From Phymatolithon calcareum (lineage: Eukaryota; Rhodophyta; Florideophyceae; Hapalidiales): 64,000 nucleotides of DNA. Under the pieces are notes generated by a model. That model saw nothing but the letters and a program-made list of their open reading frames with translations. It was not told where the DNA came from and ran no database searches. Positions 29,657 through 40,594 of this stretch are shown here, piece by piece. The stretch lies in contig OZ345355.1 in the NCBI GenBank assembly GCA_977006965.1, positions 1,798,001 to 1,862,000 on the forward strand, given 5' to 3'. Position 1 is the stretch's first letter, and each line of letters begins with the position of its first letter. Position numbers and translations under genes: made by a program.

Positions 29657-31191
29657 ACGCGAGGGAGGAGACATTTCCAGCTGCGGCACCGAAGGATGTT
29701 TTCTAAATGTTGCTCGCTTCATAAAATGCCGTGAAAGCTCCCTCTGCGTGATTGGCCAGCCTGAGGCGTCGAAGCAGAAAGCGGACTCATCACGGCTCGA
29801 CCACGCGGGTCCGGCTAGCTGACGGCCACGGTTCAATCGAGCACGGTAACGGAGTGTACACAATGCACTCGCAGGGAATTCTCGCGGTCTGTGAGCACAC
29901 TTTTGAGCAGCGCATTTGCACTTTTTCGTGCACAGTGTGTTCTTCCTCAAGCATGTGCAGTTTGATTTCGATGTGGGATCGCAGCACTGTGAAATTCCAT
30001 CGCTTCTCCCACACCCGCAGGACGCGGGCCTTAAAATTTTCAGGATATCCAACCACTGTTTTTCAGATGCTTTAGTGAAGACCATCATCTTTCCATGGTC
30101 TTCAAATCCGCATTGAGCTGGGGGAAAGTTGACGTGCACCGTAGTACTGGCGAATTGATCCCAGTACATGGGGATGTTACAATGCATGCGAAGATACTGA
30201 AGGTGAATATCTTCATCTTGAGGAAGCAGTTTATCTGTGCTCTTCGTTTCTGTGTGGTATGCAATTGCCATTCTGCATTCGTTCTTCCACGCCGGGGAGA
30301 AAATCGGACTGCCGGACTGGAGAATCGATTCAATTAGCGATCGTCTGTCAAGATAGGCCAGATAATACAGTCTTTCACAGCTTTCTTTTGATGCCAAGTT
30401 CCCGATGATGTTGCGATGTAGGAGAAATTTTTCAATGAGCAGCGTTACAACCATTGCAGAAGTCATTCCCGCAGAGGCAGAAAATTCGAGCAAATGTGTA
30501 AACATCCAAGTTTAAGACCTCAAGTCTGTTCTTAAGCATACGCATGTCGGCGTGTCGTGTGGAAAGCTTCTCCAGGACCCTGTTGAACATGTTGAAAATC
30601 CCCCGCGCGTCCGCTAAAAGTACAAGAATAATATTGTCACTGTCTGAGGACATATGGAGAAGCGTGTTGTTCTTCTCATATGGGTAAGGAAGTCTCTCAC
30701 CAAAGCGAGCTAGCTGAGACTGCATTCGAATTTCTCCTTCCCCAACCGCACTCTTTGCGCACGCGTCTATTTTCAATCGAACAAATGTTTCGCGTGTAGG
30801 TGCTTTCGAAGTGGTTTCTGTACGTGAAGAAGGCATAACCTCTTCTAGTGTAAGGCAGTTTATCGCGTTTGGGGGGATCCATAGGTGTGCCCGGAATATC
30901 AAAGTCTGATTGAAGCTCCTCTGTCACGCACGGTATTCCTTTAGCTAGGACTTTTACCGTCAAGTCATGGGGTTTCACTGCCTCGTTGAGGGTACCCAAA
31001 AGGACAAATATCGCGGCACCAAAAATTCGGACAGTAAAGAAAAGTCCTTTCCCCTTTTCAACCCCTAACATTTTCGCAGCACATACAATCGTTGCGGCAG
31101 CAACATGCTTGCTTAACATTCGTTTTTCTGTGTGGTTGTTGAAGACTTCATTTTCCCAGTCCTTAAGAATTCCTGCATCAAAGTTCTGCAA
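29558..31191 (-). pseudogene. Broken nuclease-like plus Cys-rich (CXC) protein gene, often element-associated
   Basis: Three overlapping minus-strand readings in three frames (31191-30697, 30902-30432, 30505-29558) appear to be one gene with two frameshifts. The middle one has SSDSDNIILVLLA and, near its end, FARIFCLCGNDF, resembling the acidic motifs of FEN1/XRN-type PIN-fold nucleases. The last has LLPQDEDIHLQYLRMHC, then a Cys-rich tail (residues 163-203, about 30019-29897) with CGCG, CTCLRK and KKCKCAAQKC. This order (nuclease-like core, LPP-x-D-x-L segment, CXC tail) is known from uncharacterised multicopy animal proteins near mobile elements. Function unproven. Confidence 0.5.
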
Positions 31192-31516
31192 AATCGGTAA
31201 TCTTGCACCATTATCCTCTCCTCTTCAGTCACCATTGTATGATTGATTTGAGTCTCTGCTTCTTCTTCTATCTCATGCATCATGCTCCCCCTTTTTGAAT
31301 GGCGTCATTAAGTCAGGATCATCGAAGTGCATATCAAGGATGCTTAGCTTACTCCGAATTTGGGAGAAAAGTGTGAAAACGATCCGCTGCGCGTTGTCTT
31401 CGATGTGCATCTTAATCGTGAAATCTGTTTGGTTTTTAAATAAACTTCAATTGAAAGAAAAAGGTACATAATCTAGAAGCAGACACGTGGTGTGGGCCAA
31501 TATAATTCGTAATTAA

Positions 31517-32320
31517 GGACCTACTTCCCCATCTTTGATGCGCTCTCACTGGCCGAAACAATGCTCATAAACTGAATGAAAATTTTAATTATGTCGTTTG
31601 CATCGACGGGACTGCATCCAGTTTCAAGAAATGTGTAGAAACAAGTGAAATATTTTCAAGTATGAAGTCAGCAAAAGTATCCAATATTCGGCTCTAATCA
31701 ATCATTACAGAAAAATGCTTACTGTGTTTCCTTCGAACAGTTTCAGCTTCTCGTCGGGGCGCAACGTGAATTTTACTATATTTTTCGCATGTTCCTTTGC
31801 TGATTTTAAAAAACTTTTCGTCTCGCGGCGCGAACTTGTTTGCCACCTAGACGTTCGATTTTACCAAATTTGCAGTAGTCCGGCGGTAGTCTACAACCAT
31901 TCGAAACTTTTGACCGAGGCAATAAGAAATTCATCGAGTCCTTTTCGAGATAATTGTCCATCTTTGTAGGCGATTCCTTTTCAAGATCAGAATTACGAAA
32001 AGTGCTCTACACTCCTTATATCATCCCCTTTCTTTGATTTTTTTTGATTTTTGGATAACCTACATTCTTGGCTTTCTATAATAGTTTTCAAAATTCGAAT
32101 AACGGATCAGGAAGTGGTCTTAAACTGCGCGTTTAAGGAGCTGTCCCGATTTTCGAAGGAACCCTCTGCTGAGAATTTCTAGAAAAAGTTTCCACGGCGC
32201 GAGGACTTTTTTTTGCTTAGCCAGTTATGTACTGCCATAACAGAATGTGTCCAATGAGCTTCTCGGATTGCCAAGCTCATAAAAAATAAAAGTGAAAATC
32301 TAAGATGGGGATGTAGGTCC
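31517..32320. mobile_element. Non-autonomous TTAA-flanked DNA element (804 bp)
   Basis: The terminal inverted repeats are GGACCTACTTCCCCATCTT on the left and the complement with one mismatch on the right. TTAA is duplicated at 31513-31516 and 32321-32324, and the empty site with one TTAA is at about 1301 in block I. TTAA targets are used by piggyBac and Kolobok superfamilies. No transposase is encoded. A plus-strand reading at 31715-31969 has no recognised domain. Confidence 0.85.
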
Positions 32321-32348
32321 TTAAGTGGATTAATTGAGAAGGTACTGT

Positions 32349-32698
32349 CAGGGGAGTGTTATGGGGGGGAATAACGCAAAGTGGGTATCATACCGCTTTT
32401 ATGGAATTGTGTCTGAAGTGTATGTTTGATTCATCTTTGCAGGGGTGAAATTGTTTCATAAACAAAGCGAAAACTCGGGCCCGAGTTGCCTGAACATTGG
32501 CAGCTGCCAATGTAGCGGTCGCTCTCGTTGCAGTATTCTATTTTGTGGTTATAAACAATAAAAAAAATCTGCAAAGAAGATTTGTTTTGATGCTTATCCG
32601 AAACTCATAATTGAGCCAGCACATCGATGCTATAATTTTTTCCTACAATTTTTGAAACCTCAAAATGTTGGGTTACTCCCCCCTATAACATTCCCCTG
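32349..32698. mobile_element. MITE of the 7-bp-TSD family, copy M4
   Basis: 350 bp with ends CAGGGGAGTGTTA and the complement of CAGGGGAATGTTA. TSD GTACTGT lies at 32342-32348 and 32699-32705; the empty site is in block I near 1327. It is the most diverged member; the internal hairpin at 32495-32512 differs from M1/M3 at paired positions but stays perfect. Confidence 0.9.
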
Positions 32699-32896
32699 GT
32701 ACTGTATTATGTGTCGCAACGTGAGGAAAGTCGGCGCCTTTCTTAGTATTCTACTACACTCAAAATTTCAGGCGCCTTAATCAGAATCACGTAGTATCTC
32801 GTCAATGGCTCGGGCCTCGTTGGTCTCCTCTGCAGGGTTCCACGTAGAGGGCTGACATCAATTTATTCATTCATTTTGCGAATTTCCCTTGTGGGG

Positions 32897-33770
32897 CTAG
32901 CAACGTCTTGAGGGTCTAAGCTTCTTCCATTCTAATCTGTTTGCTGCGAGTTTGATAGCAGTCGACTGCTGCTTGCACGTCGAGGTCCGGGACGTCACCA
33001 AAGATTGACTCTGAGATTGGACGGACGCAGTGAAATGGCACTTGACGAACCAAGCGACTTTCGTCCATTCTAAGGATGTGTCCAAGCCAGCTCCATCGTA
33101 TGTCTCTGGTGTACAATACCACATCGATAGTGGGGTCTTCCCGATATTCTGGACAACATCTTGGCGCCTGTGCCTCTGAGTTTTTTCCGAACATTTTCGG
33201 TTAGCTTCCATGATTCGCAACCGTAGAGGAGAATTGATATGACAGAGGAGCACAGGATGCGTAATCGGAGATCCTGCGATAGGATCCTGTCCGTAAGAAT
33301 CCGTTTGAGTTCTTGGAAGCGAGACCAGGCTATTGCAACGCGGTGACTATCGGGTCTCCAACGGCGGACTGTAGTGCTCCCAGATACTTGAAGTTTCTGA
33401 TGTTTTCCAAGTCTGCTCTTCCCACGCAAAACGGAATGCTGCTCAGGCTCTAAAGCTGCCTGTGCAGCAATCCGTTTTTCGTCCTTGACAAGGGTTTATC
33501 TGCTGCGACCTTTGGACGTGGCATGTCTGAAAGACACCAGTCCTCTCGTGTTAGGCAGAGTGGTTCACGCGGTTCCCCGTCGAAATATTCAACTGATACG
33601 TGCATCCTTTTCCCATCTTTAACTCGGACCACGGTGCTCAAGTGCCATTCAAATCGGACGAGATCATCCCATTTCTCTCGAGGCACCTCACAGCATCGGC
33701 GGTTCCAAGACTTTTTACCGCGCCACTTTAAGGGCAAGATGCCGACAAGATCCCTTTCAGCGCTTTGCAT
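32897..33770 (-). pseudogene. LINE family L1 remnant (block II copy)
   Basis: Counterpart of 1487-2384 with the same domains: VAIAWSRFQELKRIL, LLYGCESWKLTENVRKKL (33429-33070), then RWSWLGHILRMDESRLV in the next frame (33194-32916). It carries an 8-bp insertion near the end and otherwise few changes. The same frameshift is present as in block I, so the LINE was dead before duplication. Confidence 0.75.
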
Positions 33771-34051
33771 TGCCTATCGCTTCCAGGTCCAGGTCAGCAT
33801 TGGTACGAAAATCACCAGCAGGAGACGCATCAATTATTCGGGTTTACAATCGAATTCCCAAAATGTGTCTTCAGCTAGATGTCTACAGCTTGCGAGGGCA
33901 TTTGAGAACGAAGAATAAGGATCTTCTTGTATGGCTTTTGTTCAAGTTTGGCTACCGTCTCGGATGTAGCAATCTATTTTTGCTTCGGCAACAGCCAGAA
34001 ATCACGAAGAAAATAGTTATCCTAATAAGAAGAGGCAGCAGACAAAAATCT

Positions 34052-34260
34052 TCTAACACAATCACAGATGAATGATAGAACAGAAGAGGAAGTGAAACAA
34101 GCGATGGACAAATTAATGATGCTAGAAAGATGGTGTGATGATGGAGGCGATATGCTGCAGTCTTCCCTAAAGGAGTTACAGGGCAATGCGAAGCTGCTCT
34201 GGTGTCGGCGTGCGCCGGCGTTGAAGGCTTCTAAAATAAAAACAACAATTTCTCCCCCCC
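34052..34260 (+). mobile_element. 5'-truncated LINE L2 insertion with poly(C) tail (block II)
   Basis: 209 bp, TSD AGACAAAAATCT (34040-34051) and AGACAAAGATCT (34261-34272). Ends in TAAAATAAAAAC and a C run. Same event as 2669-2883. Confidence 0.8.
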
Positions 34261-35098
34261 AGACAAAGATCTACCACGGAACCCTATCCTTCTCAGTTGA
34301 CGAACCGTCCAACACAGGATCCTCAGACAATGCAGGGTTACCAGCATCAACCGCCGCACAATGCACGCGTGCGCTTCCAATTCCGACAGTGATCGTTGGT
34401 GTTTGGGCGCGGCGAGCTACGAGCTGATTGCCGCGCTCCACAGATACGGTTTGCCAACGTGATGGATCTGAATGAGGTCCCACAGATAAGAATCGAGCAA
34501 CGGATCTCTAAGATCTTGTCACCGTGGCTGCACGGTATTTGGGTGTGATTGTCATTTTGGTGGCCTTACTTGGAAATGGCGCAGTTGATGCCGCAGATCA
34601 GTTCGCGCTGCAAGACTGTACACACGAGAAATAGGTAAGGATTGGATTTCTGTTTAATTGAAGCTCACTTTTCATTTATCGTTACACATGAGAGACTTTC
34701 CGTTGCGCTACAATCCATCGTTTACGTTCTCATTTATTTTCGGGCATTTTCTTTGAACAGTATCAGCTGCCATTTCCAGCATTTCATAATGAATATTGGA
34801 AAGTCGTTGTGCAATAGGTAAGGGCACAAATTTTTTAGCGTGAACAGCTCAGAAATTTTGCTGATTATCGTTTCGTTCGGGTGAGCGCCGTGCGAAGCCT
34901 GCGTGGACGTCGCAAAGGTACTGTGAGAAGTTCACTGGAACGGTTTCGTTCGAGGAGCAGAAAATGTTTCTCGGCATGAGATCGGATCAGTACGGCGGCT
35001 ATCGAGCCAACATCACTGTCATTGACCTTGCACTCACGACCGTAGGAGTGAAGAGCGATGAGGAAACGGCTGTGCTCTAGCTTCTTCAAAGTTGGCAT

Positions 35099-35390
35099 CG
35101 CCATCTGTTGTATAGTCGTAGAACTGCCTCCGCGCACCTGTGTGCATATTTCGGTATGATACAGGCAGGAATATTGAGGTCGCCGGTTCGAGTCCTGTCA
35201 CAAGCAAGAATTGAATTAACGTTCCGCAAAGGCATACGGATGTCGCCGTGGAGTGGTGTGCAGCAGTACTAGCGCGAAGCAGATACGCGAGTACCAGGAA
35301 TGGATCCATATCAGGAACATTTAGAGGACCCCTAGATGTTGAATAACGTACACTTTGTGTAATTCGAATAACCTACAGTAAACAAACAAA
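35099..35390 (+). mobile_element. tRNA-derived SINE T2 (block II copy, undisturbed)
   Basis: 292 bp with TSD CAAAGTTGGCAT (35087-35098 and 35391-35402). The A-box region reads GTTGTATAGTCGTAGAACTG without the palindrome seen in block I, and the B box GGTTCGAGTCC is near 35184. The tail is AAACAAACAAA. This copy shows the ancestral SINE structure. Confidence 0.85.
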
Positions 35391-35864
35391 CAAAGTTGGC
35401 ATATAGTGTAATCGTAATTTCGTGGATTTTGATTAGAAGGTACCATGTGTCCCAATTGAAGGCAAGTTGGCACCTTTCTTGCTTAACCACTTTATCCTCG
35501 ATTATTTTTCTTATTGACTCTTGGCCTTTCTTTTTTATTCATTACTGATTCCCTTTTCATTGATACTCGCTTTTCTTTGATACTTGATTATTTGGGGGCA
35601 AAGACCTTGGTTCTTGCTTACGTGGTTCCGCCTTGATTCCTCACCTCAGCGCTGATCTATTCTGTCGAAGCTTATATTGCAAATTTGAGCGACTTTTGCG
35701 AGCATGTTCCTGAATTTTGGTCCTTCCCCCGTATGCGACTTCGATACTTGAATAATCTCGATTTCTAAATATCAAGGTAGCTCACATTGCCTATACAAAA
35801 ATCGAGGATCGACTGTATGCCGTGGCTGCAACCTGAAATCACAGCGTGCCACAGGACAGGAGAG

Positions 35865-36060
35865 TAAAATTTCCTCCTCGAGGTCCCGAAGGAGACCAGA
35901 TGTGGGTTTTTGTAGTCCACTTAACCGTGTTACACCAACAAGAAAAGAAAACTCTCCCATAGACAGAATCCAGACAATATCTCTCGGCACTAGGAAAGTT
36001 TCCCCAAGCGTCAACTGATGCGTTCGTAACGTTTAAATAAAATGTACCTTTCTTCTTCCT
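35865..36060 (+). repeat. S1 retroposon copy (block II)
   Basis: Counterpart of 4660-4855; it keeps the fuller 5' part with GTGGGTTTTTGTAGTCCAC, which the block I copy has lost by a small deletion. Confidence 0.75.
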
Positions 36061-36129
36061 AGTCGGGCTCGCAAGGCAGTGCTTTATTGGTGAATTATCT
36101 GGGCCGGACTATTATGGTCACTGACCCAA

Positions 36130-36680
36130 GTGCACTATTTTGTTATCAGAACGCGACAGCAGCCCGATGCAACTGGCAGGGGGGCGTGTCGAAGTCCGCC
36201 CCAGCGCCCAGTACCTCGGGATTACCATCACAGCCACGGGGCCGACGAACGAGACAACGCAGAGAGTCGCCGCGGCATGGGGCCGCTTCAAAGAATTGCA
36301 GGGGGTCGGCGTACACAGGAAAGGCTTGCACGCGCGGTGATCTATTCGACAGTTTCACGCCTTTCTCCAACCTACGTATGAATACTGCATCCACCTGGTA
36401 CCGCTGAGTGCGAACACTATTGGGAAAATACATCAGCTGGAGGCGGCAGTAGTTGGCCAGATAACTGGTCACAGCGGATTAGGAAACTGCTCGGAATGGC
36501 GGACATCACAGCACGCCGAGAAGTCCTCGCCAGGCAACTCTTTGAACGCCTGGGCTGCCTTGTGAGAGACGAAATAGTGGAGCCCCGCACGGCAGACAAG
36601 TGGCAGGCAATCAGCGACCGCGAGGCACTGCAAGGATCGTCACTAGAGCACGCGAAGGGAACAAGTGACGATCCTTGAGA
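36130..36680 (+). pseudogene. LINE family L3 remnant (block II copy)
   Basis: Same thumb signature as at 4930: SAQYLGITITATGP, then RVAAAWGRFKELQ, then MADITARREVLARQLFERL at 36496-36678. Frames are broken in the same way as in block I. Confidence 0.65.
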
Positions 36681-36790
36681 ACTTGACTGACGACTGGCCA
36701 CGCCCTCAGAGGTGGAGACCAGCAGCACCGCACAGAATCCTGGAATTAATTTGGCCTGACAGTAGGCGAACAAGTAGAGATTGCCGTAAC

Positions 36791-37100
36791 TGTCTTGGGT
36801 CACTGTCAATACTACATCAACACGGTACATGATTGTTCCGATGTATGATGGTTTTCCCAAGGTGACAACTTACGGACACACTCCTAAGCACAATTCAACC
36901 TTTACTAGTCTTACCATTTAACATCGTGGGTAGCACATGACTTGTGACTACCGAGTGCTGCAATTAGGCAGCTCTCCTTTTCTCTACATAAGGCCTTGCC
37001 GAAGTTCTGACTAGCAGACTCGGCAGGGAAGAAGTAAAGGACAGGGTCAGAAAAGACCTTGTTTTTCATCCCGACCATTTTTCACGGTTTTTGACCGACA
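36791..37100 (+). repeat. Solo LTR of the copia family
   Basis: 310 bp, same length and ends as the LTRs at 5888 and 12713, flanked by TSD GTAAC (36786-36790 and 37101-37105). The empty site is in block I at about 5597. It differs from the full element's LTRs at many more positions than these differ from each other, so it is an older insertion or a different subfamily, reduced to one LTR by recombination. Confidence 0.93.
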
Positions 37101-37966
37101 GTAACGACCGCAGGTATGATACACGCCGCTATAAACCTTCTAGAATGGAAGGTTGCCAACTGGTACCGAGCACCTCAATAAAATGAAAAATTTCGTTGAA
37201 TTATCTTCTACTAATATTACGGCAGTGTGGGACAGCTGTCTTTTTCGCTTGATAGCTGAGATTATAATAGATTTTGATTTGATTATTGTTTTGGGTTTCT
37301 ATGATTGTACCACTAGGGTTACATAGAACCCTCTTTAATGTTAGTTGTAATTCGCCCAATTGGACCGTTTGGGACTCTGTTGACAGTGCTAAAAGTCATC
37401 TGCCGAGTGTCCCGCTGTCCAGTTTGGGCAGACGAATCGGAATAAATTGCTGCTGCACTGCCTGCGCCACGGCAGTTACAGTACCGACGTCCCCACAACC
37501 CCGAGCGCTGAACGACAGGCAGGTCGTTATTTCTGCTACTGTAGTAACTTGGAAAACAATCCTTCTCTGCCCGCCGCTCAAGATATGAATCGATTCCACC
37601 CGGAGCAAGCTTGTGGTTCCACGATCTGCGAGTCCGCGTGGACGGCCAGAATATTAAAAACAAATTTTGTACTCTTTTCTTTACCGCTCCCTTGTCTTCT
37701 TTACAACGACTTCCGATATTCAAAAAGCAATGCTGGAAATGGCAGTTGATACTGTCCAAAGAAAATGTCCGAAAACAACTACTTAAATGAGAACGTAAGC
37801 GAAGGATTGTAGCGCAACGAAAAGTCACTCAGGTGGAATGATAATTGACAAAGACACCGCGGAAGCACAGCGGCATTTGGGCCCAAATAAACCAAATAAT
37901 TGTCGGGCCAAAATGCTGCCGTGCTTCCACGTGGGGAGCTTCAATTAAACAGAAATCTATTCCAAC

Positions 37967-38402
37967 TGTGATTTGCCAGCGCAAATAGCGAGTAGGGGAG
38001 CACAGCAACATTTTGGCCCGATAGTTATTTAGTTGATTTGGGCCAAAATGGTGCCGGGCTCCCCCGGTGTAGTTACGATCGGTACACAAATAGTGGAAAT
38101 AAAATAAAATTTCGGGCCTACGTGCCGACCACGAAATTCTCAACTTCTCACCGACGACCGGTGAGGCAGGTTGATCCACCTTAATGATTGCGTACACAAG
38201 CGAGTTTACTTCTTCTTACGTGGTAAAGCGTTTCCCCCAGTATCAGCGGCATGGCATATATGTTGCCTGCTGACTTCTTAACACACACTAAGTACTCTCT
38301 TCTAGAACATTGTAACAAATCTGGGCCTCACACTCGGGCCGCCTCCACGCCAAAGCGTGTATGGCGGATACTCAATGGTCCAGTCCCCCGAATAATCTCA
38401 CA
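37967..38402. repeat. Probable solo LTR of a second LTR element
   Basis: A 436-bp insertion with 5-bp TSD CCAAC (37962-37966 and 38403-38407), beginning TGTGATT and ending TCTCACA, so TG...CA with a short TGTGA/TCACA inverted end. Block I has the empty site near 13616. It shares no sequence with the copia LTR apart from the tiny fold-back at 37992-38073. No internal coding region, as expected of a solo LTR. Confidence 0.7.
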
Positions 38403-38707
38403 CCAACCTCTTGTCTTCTTTTCACAAATCATGCACTGTATGATAATCCCTCCGTGTCGACGACGCAAAAACCCATACTGTATCATAGGAGAAAACTGTG
38501 TCGGACTCTTCACGATGAACAGGCACACCTGGTATTTGCATGCCGTGAGCTCACTCGGGATGTTCAGGCAGGGTAATCACTGATTTCATCTTTGCTCCGT
38601 ACCTGTGACTCAAGCTGCCCTTTCAGCTGCAATCCGACACCGCACATCACTTTACTTGGTGACAGCTATTCCTTCCGCGTAATTTCCGAGAGCAAATCAC
38701 AGTCACC

Positions 38708-40594
38708 ATGGCGCCCCGTCTTGCGCCCTGTGCTCTCTTCCTCCTTTTGCCACTGTTCGCCCCTGTGGCCTCGATTCTTGAAGAATGGGTCAAAGACACG
38801 CTTATCGCACCTCTGCCGGGCAACGCTTTCGTACAACAGGGTTGTGATTATTTACAGCAGGCATGGGCGCTCGATGTGGTTCGATTCAAGAAGAATGCCA
38901 CGCAGTTCATAAATCTCGCTGACCTTGAGCCATGCACTCAAACAAAAGAATATGTCGAATGGGCGGATTACTATGGCTCGAGCGAACAGAATGGGTCTGT
39001 GGGGTTAACTTTCCGCTACTCTACTCAGCAAGAAGGCTTCTTAGTTTGCACTGTACGTGCAGGCACATTCATCAGAGATGCATCATCGCTATACGTTGTT
39101 GAAGAATCAGTCTTTTCGCCTGGCTATCAAATCTCGAAAGTGCTGAAATCGGCGGATTGGAGCAGTACTCGCATCAGTCTGAACGCTAGCTACTCGGGTG
39201 AAACATTGTCTCTCTTTATGAAAACTATGAGCAAGCGCCTCGTACCGGGATATAATCTTGCCGTTGATGAAGCCAATGAACCTGTCTCGGTCCACCAGGA
39301 TAGAGTGAAAGAGCTCTCTCCCTCAAACGTGGCCATTCTTCTGCTCCCAATGCTTCTTTCGTTCGTCCCAGCATCGGCGATATCAGATGACTTTACAGCA
39401 TATGGCACGTTACTGTACGCATTGGCTACAGATTTTTTTACGAATATCCCTGTTCTCATCAAGGGCGGAGAGCTGTTGTACATTAATTCCTTGCAGTCGT
39501 ACGGCAATACTGCTCATGCCTTACTCGTCGGCAATGCTCAGGTGCAATTTGTCGAAGTATTTCAAACCGAATGTGAAATAACTCTTGAGTCTTTCATACT
39601 TGGATTCACATTTGTCTTCCTTGCCATTTGGACTATGGCGGTTGGATTTACCACTGAGTTCTTGTTATGGAAATTCGAAGCTGAGAAGCGGGAGGTGGAT
39701 AAAATGCACAGGGATATAATTTTCCCGGAAGAACCACAACCTCAAAGTGCAGTGAGTGAAAATGAGGACATAGAGCCAGTTCGGAAACGCTACAAACACG
39801 CCCGCGATACAAGCTTTCAAAACATGGCAGCCAGGAATGCAAGCACGCCGTTGACCTCAGAGCATATTTCTCGAAAGAGGAAACATTCCGACATGGTGTC
39901 TGAGGCAACTAATGAGACTGCTTCTGAGCCTGGAGATATTCTTATCAGCAGTGTCAGCAGGAAAGGAAGCCTAAACGAGTTTGTATTCTTCTTCGTCGGT
40001 GTCGGATTAAGCGTACTTGTCGTGATTCCATTTATGGCACATCTCTTTCTCCGCTTTCAATACTTCAGGAAAACTGAGCAACAAGAGTGGTTCTTTAAGG
40101 TTGGGGTCATGGTTGGATCATTGAACATAGTCTACGCGATTGTCAGGCAATTCATGGCCAGATATTATTTCTATGTTTTTGTTTTTCTTTTCAATCTGCT
40201 TCTCTTATTCCTGCTTCGAAAACGGAAATTACAGCTCTGCCCATGTTTCAGACGATCGGCTCCAGCTCAAGACGGGACTGGAACTAATGACGCTCAAGAA
40301 TCTAGTGAAATGAGATTTTATATTGCTGGTTTGCTTCTAGGGCTATTACTGTCCGTTTTGTCAATCCTCTACGTTCGCTGCTTTCCATGGATTCGAGGGG
40401 ACAAGAGGAGAAGAAGGATGTTGAAGATCGGATGCATGATTGGCGCTTTCATTAATATCTTTGTATTGGAAGCAGTCCTGTTCGCCGCGTTGTTCATATC
40501 TCTCGGGGACTATATCCTACTTTACAATCTGGTGTTTCTCGTTGCCCTGGTTCTCTTCGACACCGACGTATTCAATTGTACGGCACAAGCTTAG
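38708..40594 (+). CDS. Family A multi-pass membrane protein, intact copy
   Basis: 628 residues, no intron. A signal peptide (1-22) precedes a soluble part to about 205 with sequons at N63, N95 and N159. Hydrophobic segments lie near 208-226, 235-252, 295-319, 424-446, 464-482, 486-503, 536-556, 574-598 and 602-618. A polar loop (321-420) between helices is basic (RKRYKHARD, SRKRKHSD) and probably cytoplasmic. The start has a good CACCATGG context and the same leader precedes all three copies. AAATAAA follows about 100 bp after the stop. I recognise no family; a surface receptor or channel-like role is only a guess. It is the only undisrupted A gene here. Confidence 0.85.
   Translation: MAPRLAPCALFLLLPLFAPVASILEEWVKDTLIAPLPGNAFVQQGCDYLQQAWALDVVRFKKNATQFINLADLEPCTQTKEYVEWADYYGSSEQNGSVGLTFRYSTQQEGFLVCTVRAGTFIRDASSLYVVEESVFSPGYQISKVLKSADWSSTRISLNASYSGETLSLFMKTMSKRLVPGYNLAVDEANEPVSVHQDRVKELSPSNVAILLLPMLLSFVPASAISDDFTAYGTLLYALATDFFTNIPVLIKGGELLYINSLQSYGNTAHALLVGNAQVQFVEVFQTECEITLESFILGFTFVFLAIWTMAVGFTTEFLLWKFEAEKREVDKMHRDIIFPEEPQPQSAVSENEDIEPVRKRYKHARDTSFQNMAARNASTPLTSEHISRKRKHSDMVSEATNETASEPGDILISSVSRKGSLNEFVFFFVGVGLSVLVVIPFMAHLFLRFQYFRKTEQQEWFFKVGVMVGSLNIVYAIVRQFMARYYFYVFVFLFNLLLLFLLRKRKLQLCPCFRRSAPAQDGTGTNDAQESSEMRFYIAGLLLGLLLSVLSILYVRCFPWIRGDKRRRRMLKIGCMIGAFINIFVLEAVLFAALFISLGDYILLYNLVFLVALVLFDTDVFNCTAQA

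Noticed and set aside
28811-31191. An integrated giant-virus segment (TFIIB plus FEN-type nuclease)
   Set aside because: Only two broken, weakly similar pieces are present, without capsid, polymerase or other viral hallmarks. Host or transposon origin explains them as well.
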